Shown here piece after piece: positions 1-5,533 of a DNA stretch of 6,346 nt. The DNA is taken from assembly GCA_905214175.1 (NCBI GenBank), contig CAJMLD010000093.1, positions 1 to 6,346 on the forward strand, read 5' to 3'. The notes below the pieces were generated by a model that did not search any database, was not told the origin of the DNA, and saw only the letters and a list, made by a program, of their open reading frames with translations. The stretch is from an uncultured bacterium. Lineage in GTDB: Bacteria; Actinomycetota; Coriobacteriia; Coriobacteriales; Atopobiaceae. The position numbers were made by a program, and so were the translations under genes. The first letter of the stretch is position 1; each line of letters starts with the position of its first letter.

Positions 1-4
1 GCTT

Positions 5-20
5 GGCTGTCAGAACAGCC
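5..20. repeat. Small perfect inverted repeat near the left edge
   Basis: GGCTGT (5-10) and ACAGCC (15-20) form a perfect 6-bp stem around a CAGA loop. Neither strand has a T-tract after it, so it is not a convincing terminator. It could be the end of a structure belonging to a gene beyond the left edge. The rest of 1-153 holds no gene I can support: frame 1 is open from base 1 to 297, but it runs antisense into the M20 gene and shows no recognisable protein pattern. Confidence 0.3.
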
Positions 21-110
21 ATCCAACGTGACTTCGAACTATGCGGAAGCCCCTGAAGCCCTCATACTACCCCAAACGCGCGCCCTCTCTCCCCTTCTGC
101 CAACCGCACC

Positions 111-133
111 AAAACCTGAGCAGACCTCACGGT
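111..133 (-). terminator. Probable rho-independent terminator of the M20 peptidase gene
   Basis: Read on the minus strand, a stem of seven pairs (ACC-TGAG with CTCAGGT, one bulged G) closes a five-base loop and runs straight into a TTTT stretch (complement of 111-114). It begins about 20 bases after the TAG stop of the M20 gene. The stem is short and the U-run brief, so this may be a weak terminator. The plus-strand reading has no T-tract after the stem. Confidence 0.42.
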
Positions 134-153
134 ACCAACGAGGAGCGTCCAGG

Positions 154-1548
154 CTAGAGAACGGTCCGCTCGAGGAGACGTACAAGCACGCGAATTCCCT
201 GTGCATACGTGCGTCGAGAAATGCGCTCGTTCACGCCGTGGACGCCCGTAGCCTCCTCCTCCGGGGTAGGCCTGAAGGGAATGACGCGGAGAATTGACCC
301 ACATACCGCCTCGTAGCGAATGGCATCGGTGCCGCCACAGACAAATGAGGGCACCACGTCGACATTGCGGTAGTAGTGCCCAAGAGCCTCGGCGACCTCC
401 GCATAGCCGGCGCCGGCAGTGGAATCCATCCTGCCAGCGGGGGTGTAGTGGACAGGCGTGACCGTGACGCCCGTTCCTCTGAGCGCCTCCCCCACCCACG
501 CGAGCACGTCATCTGCCGTTGTTCCCGGCAGGAGCCGGAAGTTGATGGTCGCACTCGCGTCACCAGGCATGACGTTGGGGGCATCCGAGCCTCCCTCGAG
601 CATGTCGACGGCCATGGTGGTCGTCACAAAGGGGAAGAGCTCCCGGCGCGCGGCGACGAGTGCCGCGATTTTCTCGGCGTTGCCGTCCACGTCCCTGACG
701 AGCGTGCTGAGTGGCTCTTCGGCAATATGGGGGGCAAGCGTACGGAAGGTGTCACGAACAATGGGCGTGAGCTTGGGCGCGGGGCGCGAGTCGGCAATGC
801 GAGCGATTGCTCGGCAAAGACGCTCGAGGGAGGTTCCGCCAAAGGGGTTCGAGGAGTGCCCACCCTCGCCGTGAGCATCAAAGCGAAGGTCGAGGTAGCC
901 CTTTTGCGAGATGCACACGTCTGCCAGGACGCGGCCGTCGGCCCCCCACATGGCGCCGTCAATCATGGTCGTCGTGCCCTCATCGAGCAGCCACGCCGCC
1001 CGAACGCCGCGTTCCTTGAGAAGCGCGGCGAGCCGCGTGGCTCCCGTGCTCGCGGTCTCCTCGTCCGCGCCAAAGGCGAAGACAACGGTGCGACGGGGGC
1101 TTTTGCCCTGGGCGAGGAGGTACTCGAGCGCCTCGAGCTCGCCCATGAGCATGTCCTTGATGTCAAGCGCCCCTCTGCCCCAAACGAAGGTCTCGTCGAG
1201 GTCACCAGCAAAGGCGTCGTGAAGCCAGGTCTTCTCCGTGCCTGGTACAACGGGAACAACGTCCTGGTGCGCGAGAAGCAGCGCACAAGGCAGTGACGGG
1301 TCCGTTCCCGGGCAGGTTATGAGAAGGTTCCTGCCAACCTCCTCGAAGCTTGAGGCCTCCATGACGTGGGGATATGAAGCGCGCACGAGCGCGTGCAGTC
1401 GCTCGAAGGGAGCATCCTTGGTCTTCTCGCCACGGTCTATGGTCTTGCAGGAGATTGCCTCCGCAAGCCTCTTGCAGGCGCTGTCGTAGTCGAGGTCTGG
1501 GTAGTCTCCCTCGTGTGCGTAATGCGCATATACATTGATACCGCTCAT
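154..1548 (-). CDS. M20 family metallopeptidase, carboxypeptidase S / PM20D1-like
   Basis: Predicted 464-residue di-zinc hydrolase that should cleave (or in some relatives reversibly form) an amide bond at the end of a dipeptide or N-acyl amino acid. The metal-site residues are visible in family order: H94 and D96 in AHQD, bridging D129 in GALDIKD, general base E163 with E164 in ADEE, D189 in LLDEG, and the last ligand H437 in GVHGVNERIS. The dimerisation (lid) domain lies roughly at 210-340 and includes GEGGHSSNPFGG (H231). The C-terminal GGTDAIRY and GVHGVNERIS blocks point to the carboxypeptidase S/PM20D1 branch rather than to DapE or ArgE. No signal peptide or membrane segment is seen, so the enzyme is probably cytoplasmic, unlike the vacuolar or secreted eukaryotic members. 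The start at 1548 is preferred over an in-frame ATG at 1617 because AGGAGG precedes it; the extra 23 residues upstream are Arg/Lys-rich and look non-coding. Exact substrate unknown. Confidence 0.93.
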   Translation of the reverse strand: MSGINVYAHYAHEGDYPDLDYDSACKRLAEAISCKTIDRGEKTKDAPFERLHALVRASYPHVMEASSFEEVGRNLLITCPGTDPSLPCALLLAHQDVVPVVPGTEKTWLHDAFAGDLDETFVWGRGALDIKDMLMGELEALEYLLAQGKSPRRTVVFAFGADEETASTGATRLAALLKERGVRAAWLLDEGTTTMIDGAMWGADGRVLADVCISQKGYLDLRFDAHGEGGHSSNPFGGTSLERLCRAIARIADSRPAPKLTPIVRDTFRTLAPHIAEEPLSTLVRDVDGNAEKIAALVAARRELFPFVTTTMAVDMLEGGSDAPNVMPGDASATINFRLLPGTTADDVLAWVGEALRGTGVTVTPVHYTPAGRMDSTAGAGYAEVAEALGHYYRNVDVVPSFVCGGTDAIRYEAVCGSILRVIPFRPTPEEEATGVHGVNERISRRTYAQGIRVLVRLLERTVL

Positions 1549-1554
1549 GGTTTC

Positions 1555-1560
1555 CCTCCT
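1555..1560 (-). promoter_or_regulatory. Ribosome binding site fixing the M20 peptidase start
   Basis: On the minus strand a perfect AGGAGG stands six bases before the ATG at 1548. The alternative in-frame ATG at 1617 has no comparable site, so this decides in favour of the shorter, 464-residue protein. Confidence 0.85.
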
Positions 1561-1637
1561 ACCGTCCACGGCTTGGCACGCTTTTCTTTTCCATGGTAGA
1601 CGGCGTAATTTGGGCAACTCACCGAGAAGGCGCCGCT

Positions 1638-1670
1638 TTCACGTTCAAGAAATGATTATGCAGATAAACT
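1638..1670 (+). promoter_or_regulatory. Possible promoter region of the DUF1292 gene
   Basis: This A+T-richer patch in the 169-bp divergent gap between the M20 gene and the DUF1292 gene contains GATAAA (1663-1668) and the overlapping TAAACT (1665-1670), each a four-of-six match to a -10 box. GTTCAA (1643-1648) is a weak -35 candidate, 16 bases upstream of TAAACT. The patch ends about 47 bases before the start codon. The matches are poor, and the call rests mainly on position and local composition. Confidence 0.25.
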
Positions 1671-1717
1671 CTGTCTGAGGGCGCGAAAGACGCCCGGTCC
1701 CGGACGAAGGAGAAGCC

Positions 1718-2056
1718 ATGGCGGAAGACGAGGAGTACTTCGAAGACGCCGAGCTCGACTTTGACGAGCTGGAGGAAGGGGACTATGGCCTCGGGGACCA
1801 AGGCGGCTGGGCCGACGACGACCCAGAGACCATCACGCTCGAGTACGATGACGGAACCTCCGAGAAGTGCGACGTACTGGGCATCTTCCCCTACGACGGC
1901 AGGGAGTACATCGCGCTCGCTCCCGAAGGAGACCAGGAGTCGCTCTACCTCTACGGCTACGTCGAGCACGACGACGGCTCAAACGACATAGTGCCCATTG
2001 AGGACGACGCGGAGTTCGACGCGGTGGCCGCCGAATACCAGTCGCTCATGGAGTAG
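1718..2056 (+). CDS. DUF1292 family protein, extremely acidic
   Basis: Small 112-residue protein of unknown function in the DUF1292 (YrzB-like) family. Residues about 37-112 follow the family pattern: an ITLEYDDGTSEK strand, VLGIFPYDGREYIALAPEG, then YLYGYVEHDDG and the closing IVPIEDDAEFDAVAAEYQSL helix. Residues 1-36 form an extra acidic tail that is probably disordered. I count 39 Asp/Glu in 112 residues against one Lys, one Arg and one His, giving an extreme negative charge. There is no cysteine motif (single C51), signal peptide or membrane segment. GAAGGAG (1706-1712) sits five bases before the ATG. In Firmicutes, DUF1292 genes often lie beside ruvX and ireB; here the neighbours are unrelated (M20 peptidase divergent, serA convergent), so context gives no functional clue. 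The family call is firm, the role unknown. Confidence 0.88.
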   Translation: MAEDEEYFEDAELDFDELEEGDYGLGDQGGWADDDPETITLEYDDGTSEKCDVLGIFPYDGREYIALAPEGDQESLYLYGYVEHDDGSNDIVPIEDDAEFDAVAAEYQSLME

Positions 2057-2096
2057 CGGCGTACAGGCCACGTCCAAACAGCAGGCGAAGCAATGA

Positions 2097-2134
2097 CGGC
2101 CGCCCCATCCAGATGCGTCTGGGTGGGGCGGCCG
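2097..2134. terminator. Shared hairpin between convergent DUF1292 gene and serA
   Basis: Arms 2097-2113 and 2118-2134 form a 17-bp stem with one T-G wobble (2108/2123) around a TGCG tetraloop. On the minus-strand transcript the wobble becomes an A-C mismatch. The hairpin starts 40 bases after the DUF1292 stop and 27 bases after the serA stop, a typical place for a bidirectional terminator. However, plus-strand transcripts continue with AGTAAACAC and minus-strand ones with TCATTGCTTC. Neither is a real U-run, so it may instead block read-through or stabilise the 3' ends of both mRNAs. Confidence 0.65.
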
Positions 2135-2160
2135 CAGTAAACACGCGCTGCGTACGCGCA

Positions 2161-3327
2161 CTATGCGCGGATGACGCGAATGCGACGGACGCCCTCGGCC
2201 TGCGCGAGGTGGTCAATGACGTCAGCGGGAACCTCGCCGGCAATGTCGATGAGCGTGTACGCCATGGCGCCACGGCTCTTGTTTGCCATGTTCTCGATGT
2301 TGATGCCCGAGTCTGCCAGGTACTGGGAGAACTTGCCGATCATGCCCTGAACGTTCTGGTGGATGATGGCCAGGCGCTCCCCGCAGGCAATGGGGCCAAG
2401 GTCGACGGCACCAAAGTTCACGGAGTGGGTGATGTTGCCGTTCTCGATGAAGTCGCGTAGCTCCTCCGCGGCCATCACGGCGCAGTTCTCCTCCGCCTCG
2501 GTTGTGGAGGCACCCAGGTGCGGCAGGACGATGGCGTTCTTCATGTCGGCAGAGATGGGGTTGGGGAAGTCGGTCACGTAACGGGCAATGTGGCCCTCTG
2601 CGAGCGCCGCGGCCATGGCCTGCTCGTCCACGATGGTGTTGCGAGCGAAGTTGAGCACCACGGCTCCGGGCTTCATCTGAGAGATGAGCTCGGCATTCAC
2701 CATGTTCTTGGTCGAATCCATAGCAGGCACGTGAATGGTGATGTAGTCGCAGTCGGCAACAAGGCGGGAGAGGTCGTTTGCGTGCTCGATGCGGCGATCA
2801 AGGTTCCACGCGGCAGAGACCGACAGGTACGGGTCATAGCCTACAGCCTGCATGCCAAAGCGCGTGGCGGTATTTGCCACGGCCGCACCAATGGCACCGA
2901 GGCCAATGACGCCCAGGCGCTTGCCCGCGAGCTCGTGGCCCGCAAACTGCTTCTTGGCCTTCTCCGCGTGCTTGGCAAGGTCGGGGTCGTCAGCGTTGGC
3001 GCGCACCCATTCGATGCCGCCCACGATGTCGCGGCTTGCAAGGAGCAGGCCCGCAAAGACAAGCTCCTTCACGGCGTTGGCGTTGGCACCAGGGGTATTG
3101 AAGACGACGATGCCCTCATCGGCGCAGCGGTCGAGCGGAATGTTGTTCACGCCGGCACCGGCGCGTGCAATGGCGAGAAGACCCTTGGGGAACTGGGTCT
3201 CATGGAGGCTCGCGCTCCTCACCATGATGGCGTCGGCATCCTCAAGGGTGTCGGTGAGCTCGTACTTTGCCCCAAGGCGGTCAGTGCCGGCCTTGGCGAT
3301 GTTGTTCATGCAGTGAACCTTGTACAT
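2161..3327 (-). CDS. serA: D-3-phosphoglycerate dehydrogenase, short form with C-terminal ACT domain
   Basis: First step of serine synthesis: NAD-dependent oxidation of 3-phosphoglycerate to 3-phosphohydroxypyruvate in the cytoplasm. The protein has 388 residues. The outer substrate-binding domain (about 1-95 and 280-310) carries RAGAGVNNI at 55-63. The Rossmann NAD domain (about 96-280) has GLGAIG at 142-147 and D165 in YDP at the end of the second strand. Catalytic-site residues are R229 (FARN, usually ARG) and H270 in PHLGAST. At the usual glutamate position the sequence reads TDFPNPI, with P257 where a Glu is expected. An ACT domain (about 318-388) starts at IIHQNVQG; H323, N325 and N343 match the serine-binding residues of E. 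coli SerA, so serine feedback is plausible. The intervening domain of long SerA forms is absent. AAGGAG stands seven bases before the ATG at 3327. It lies 54 bases after serC and is almost certainly co-transcribed with it. A related D-2-hydroxyacid dehydrogenase is a less likely alternative. Confidence 0.95.
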   Translation of the reverse strand: MYKVHCMNNIAKAGTDRLGAKYELTDTLEDADAIMVRSASLHETQFPKGLLAIARAGAGVNNIPLDRCADEGIVVFNTPGANANAVKELVFAGLLLASRDIVGGIEWVRANADDPDLAKHAEKAKKQFAGHELAGKRLGVIGLGAIGAAVANTATRFGMQAVGYDPYLSVSAAWNLDRRIEHANDLSRLVADCDYITIHVPAMDSTKNMVNAELISQMKPGAVVLNFARNTIVDEQAMAAALAEGHIARYVTDFPNPISADMKNAIVLPHLGASTTEAEENCAVMAAEELRDFIENGNITHSVNFGAVDLGPIACGERLAIIHQNVQGMIGKFSQYLADSGINIENMANKSRGAMAYTLIDIAGEVPADVIDHLAQAEGVRRIRVIRA

Positions 3328-3381
3328 GGAATGACTCCTTGATTTGTATGGCTGATAGCAAAGACGCGCTAGCGAGAAGAG

Positions 3382-4470
3382 CTAGGCCTTCTTGTGGGAG
3401 CGCTCGAAGCCATCCATGAAATTCACAAGCGCCTCGACACCTGCCTTGGGCATGGCGTTGTAGATGGAGGCACGCATGCCGCCGACGGTGCGGTGACCCT
3501 TGAGGTTCACGAGGCCGGCCTCCGCCGCCTGGGCAACGAACTCGGCATCGAGGTCCTTGTCACCCGTAACGAAGGGGACGTTCATGAGGGAGCGGCTCTT
3601 GGGGTCGGTCACCGTGGGATGGAAGAGCTCGGAGGCATCAAGGTAGTCGTAGAGAATCTTGGCCTTCTCGGCGTTCCTCTCATGCATGGCCTCAAGGCCA
3701 CCGTTCTCGAGTAGCCACTGGAACACAAGGCCGCACATGTAGATGCCCCAGCAGTTAGGCGTGTTGTAGAGGGAGCCCTTGTCGGCCTGGGTCTTGAAGC
3801 GAAGCATCGTGGGAACGCCGGGCAGGTCGTCGGGAATGAGGTCCTCGCGCACAATCACAATCTGCACGCCGGCGGGGCCAACGTTCTTCTGGACGCCCGC
3901 GTGGATGCAGCCAAACTTGGTCACGTCAACCGGCTCGGAGAGGAACATCGAGCTCTGATCGGCTACAAGCGTGTGTCCCTTGGTGTTGGGCAGCGTGTGG
4001 TACTGCGTGCCGTAGATGGTGTTGTTCTGGCAGATGTAGACGTAGTCGGTATCCTCGCGGATGGGCAGGTCAGAGCAGTCGGGAATGTACGTGAAGTTCT
4101 TGTCGGCAGAGCTTGCCACAACGTTGGGGTCGCCAAGGATCTGGGCCTCCTGATAGGCCTTCTTGGCCCAGTTGCCCGTGATCACGAAGTCCGCCTTGCG
4201 ATGCGGGGCCAGGTTGATGAAGGTGGTCGCAAAGAGCAGGGAGTCGCCGCCCTGCAGGAAGAGCACCTTGTAGTTCTCGGGGATGCCCATGAGGGTGCGG
4301 ATGTCTGCTTCGGCCTTGTCGATGATGCCCTGGAACACCTTGGACCTGTGGCTCATCTCCATGACGGACATGCCAGAGCCCTGATAGTCGAGGATTTCGG
4401 ATCCCGCGCGAGAGAGCACCTCCTCCGGAAGTACGGCGGGGCCGGCGGAGAAGTTGTACACGCGCGCCAT
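3382..4470 (-). CDS. serC: Phosphoserine aminotransferase
   Basis: PLP-dependent enzyme that transfers the amino group of glutamate to 3-phosphohydroxypyruvate, giving phosphoserine and 2-oxoglutarate; in some bacteria it also serves vitamin B6 synthesis. The 362-residue length is normal for the family. Visible landmarks are the N-terminal RVYNFSAGPAVLP, HRS at 41-43 (substrate phosphate), QGGDS at 73-77, W101 stacking on the PLP ring, D171 in VADQSS pairing with the pyridine nitrogen, the Schiff-base lysine K195 in AGVQKNVGPAG, NTPNCWGIY at 236-244 (NTPPTFAIY-like in E. coli), and the closing GHRTVGGMRASIYNAMP. The start at 4470 is chosen because GGAG lies eight bases upstream; an in-frame GTG at 4479 overlaps that site and has none of its own. 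It is first in a serC-serA operon, the reverse order of the pathway steps. Its leader is structured (see 4506-4541). Confidence 0.97.
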   Translation of the reverse strand: MARVYNFSAGPAVLPEEVLSRAGSEILDYQGSGMSVMEMSHRSKVFQGIIDKAEADIRTLMGIPENYKVLFLQGGDSLLFATTFINLAPHRKADFVITGNWAKKAYQEAQILGDPNVVASSADKNFTYIPDCSDLPIREDTDYVYICQNNTIYGTQYHTLPNTKGHTLVADQSSMFLSEPVDVTKFGCIHAGVQKNVGPAGVQIVIVREDLIPDDLPGVPTMLRFKTQADKGSLYNTPNCWGIYMCGLVFQWLLENGGLEAMHERNAEKAKILYDYLDASELFHPTVTDPKSRSLMNVPFVTGDKDLDAEFVAQAAEAGLVNLKGHRTVGGMRASIYNAMPKAGVEALVNFMDGFERSHKKA

Positions 4471-4476
4471 GTAGAT

Positions 4477-4482
4477 CACTCC
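4477..4482 (-). promoter_or_regulatory. Ribosome binding site fixing the serC start
   Basis: Minus-strand GGAGTG, with GGAG eight bases before the ATG at 4470. The upstream in-frame GTG (4479-4477) lies inside this same site, so initiation there is unlikely. The mature N-terminus therefore starts at MARVYNFSAGP, as in other SerC proteins. Confidence 0.75.
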
Positions 4483-4505
4483 AATTTCTGGTGCATCGCG
4501 GTTTC

Positions 4506-4541
4506 CCGACTGCAGGTCGCCACGGGGCGGCGAACAGTCGG
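4506..4541 (-). promoter_or_regulatory. Folded hairpin in the serC leader
   Basis: Outer arms CCGACTG (4506-4512) and CAGTCGG (4535-4541) pair perfectly over 7 bp. A symmetric 3x3 internal loop follows, then an inner stem (4516-4521 with 4526-4531) closed by a tetraloop. In the serC mRNA the inner stem carries one C-A mismatch. The structure ends about 20 bases before the serC ribosome binding site. The last CGG of the outer stem can alternatively pair with a CCG just downstream around a GAAA tetraloop, so two exclusive folds are possible. No U-run follows, so this is not an attenuator of the classic terminator type. No known riboswitch class recognised. Confidence 0.4.
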
Positions 4542-4554
4542 CTCGTGTTTCAAC

Positions 4555-4560
4555 ATGATA
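4555..4560 (-). promoter_or_regulatory. Possible -10 box of the serCA operon
   Basis: Minus-strand TATCAT matches the TATAAT consensus at five of six positions, 85 bases before the serC start. The best -35 candidate is poor (TGAAAA at 18-bp spacing, three of six). If used, transcription would start near 4548 and the leader would include the hairpin at 4506-4541. Confidence 0.28.
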
Positions 4561-4567
4561 GCTGGCC

Positions 4568-4586
4568 GATGACGCGTGTTTTCATC
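4568..4586. repeat. Inverted repeat GATGA-N9-TCATC in the serC/HAD divergent region
   Basis: GATGA (4568-4572) and TCATC (4582-4586) are perfect inverted arms separated by nine bases. They lie just upstream of the candidate serC -10 box and between the two divergent genes, a plausible place for an operator shared by serCA and the HAD gene. The arms are only five bases long, so chance occurrence is quite possible. Confidence 0.25.
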
Positions 4587-4700
4587 CGTTACGTTTTGAT
4601 AACCTAGGCCACAGGTGGGATTTAGGGGCGCTCTTTCCCATCCTAATGAATGGCTCGCGCTTGCCGGCTGCTGATAGACTTGTGGCAGCGGATTCGAGCA

Positions 4701-4706
4701 AGGGGG
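4701..4706 (+). promoter_or_regulatory. Ribosome binding site fixing the HAD phosphatase start
   Basis: AGGGGG six bases before the ATG at 4713. The earlier in-frame ATG at 4650 is preceded by pyrimidine-rich sequence without a purine site, which supports the shorter protein. Confidence 0.65.
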
Positions 4707-4712
4707 CAATCC

Positions 4713-5492
4713 ATGGGACAGGCGGCGGCACGCGGAACGGCGGGGACCCCGGCAGGCGTCGACGTGGTCTTCTTCGACATCGACGACACCCTTTATGACC
4801 AGGCCAAACCCTTTGCCTATGCGGTGCGGCGCGTCTGCGGGGACATTCCCGGTGCAAGCGATGTCGAGCTCTACGATGCGAGCCGCACGCACAGCGGTCC
4901 CATCTTTGCGGCCTTCTCGGCAGGTCGTACGCCCACCACGGAGGAATACGCCCTGCGCATGCAGCAGACGCTTGCGGACTTCGGTGTCGCAATCGACTAC
5001 AGAACCGCCGTGGAGGCCCAGCGCGTCTACGCCGACGAGTCGGGCGTGGCCATGTCGCTCTCCCCTGCCATGGAGTCCTGCCTGGACGCATGTCGGGAGC
5101 GTGCCCACCTGGGGGTGGGCGTCATCTCGAATGGCCGCGCGGCGCTTCAGGCCGAGAAGCTCAGCATTCTCGGCATCCAGCACTGGGTTGACCCTGGTGC
5201 AGTCTTTGTCTCCCAGGCGGTGGGGCTGGCAAAGCCGGACCCCGCGCTCTTCCGGTATGCCTGCAGTCACCTTGGCACGGAGCCTGCGCGCTGCGTCTAC
5301 GTTGGCGACGCCTGGGACACGGATATTGTTGGGGCACATGCGGCCGGCATGCCGTGCGTGTGGCTCAACAGACGCGGCCGAGCCCGGCCGCAGAACGCGA
5401 GGGGGGTCTCGCCTACCTGGGAGGTTCGCTCGGAGGAGGGGCTCTTGGCACTTCTCAGAAGCGATGCCTTCTGGCAGACAGGTCAGGCGTGA
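4713..5492 (+). CDS. HAD superfamily phosphohydrolase (subfamily IA-like)
   Basis: Predicted cytoplasmic, Mg-dependent phosphatase of 259 residues using an aspartyl-phosphate intermediate. All four HAD motifs are present: motif I FFDIDDTLY with nucleophile D22 and acid/base D24; motif II VISNGR with S139; motif III K174 in GLAKPDPALF; motif IV VYVGDAWDTDIVGA with D199 and D204. A helical cap of about 100 residues (roughly 30-125) sits between motifs I and II, as in class C1 caps of the YjjG/HAD-IA type. The start at 4713 is chosen because AGGGGG (4701-4706) lies six bases upstream; an in-frame ATG at 4650 has no such site and would add an Arg-rich 21-residue tail. The gene diverges from serC and precedes the flavin oxidoreductase by 41 bases. 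Sequence alone does not give the substrate. It could act on a nucleotide, a sugar phosphate or, given its neighbours, phosphoserine; the last is position-based inference only. Confidence 0.92.
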   Translation: MGQAAARGTAGTPAGVDVVFFDIDDTLYDQAKPFAYAVRRVCGDIPGASDVELYDASRTHSGPIFAAFSAGRTPTTEEYALRMQQTLADFGVAIDYRTAVEAQRVYADESGVAMSLSPAMESCLDACRERAHLGVGVISNGRAALQAEKLSILGIQHWVDPGAVFVSQAVGLAKPDPALFRYACSHLGTEPARCVYVGDAWDTDIVGAHAAGMPCVWLNRRGRARPQNARGVSPTWEVRSEEGLLALLRSDAFWQTGQA

Positions 5493-5533
5493 CGAGCACT
5501 ATGATGGACACACGCTAAGAGAGAGGGCAGGAT

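Noticed and set aside
28..297. Open frame of 89 codons on the plus strand, open from base 1
   Set aside because: It begins with GTG without a clear ribosome site, overlaps the M20 gene antisense by about 140 bases, and shows no recognisable protein pattern.
376..1296. Long plus-strand open frame (306 codons) antisense to the M20 gene
   Set aside because: A G+C-rich antisense shadow of a gene with clear catalytic motifs; no family resemblance and Arg/Gly/His-rich composition.
1549..1617. N-terminal extension of the M20 peptidase from an ATG at 1617
   Set aside because: It would run through the perfect AGGAGG that serves the 1548 start; the extra segment is basic and unrelated to the family.
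2518..3342. Plus-strand open frame of 274 codons antisense to serA
   Set aside because: Mirrors the codon bias of serA; no ribosome site or conserved motif.
4490..4520. Resemblance to a T-box motif (ACCGCG preceded by GGGAAA) in the serC leader
   Set aside because: The essential TGGN that pairs with the tRNA acceptor end is missing (the sequence has GGAA), the leader is too short for a specifier stem, and no terminator/antiterminator pair is visible.
3901..4572. Plus-strand open frame of 223 codons antisense to serC
   Set aside because: Shadow of serC that also crosses the divergent control region; Val/Leu/Asp repeats typical of antisense frames, no domain pattern.
4650..4712. N-terminal extension of the HAD protein from an upstream ATG
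   Set aside because: No ribosome binding site before 4650; the added residues are Arg-rich and outside the conserved HAD fold, whereas 4713 has AGGGGG at good spacing.
4476..5339. Minus-strand open frame of 287 codons covering the HAD gene and the divergent region
   Set aside because: Antisense to a gene with all four HAD motifs; the translation is Arg/His/Gly-rich with no family likeness.
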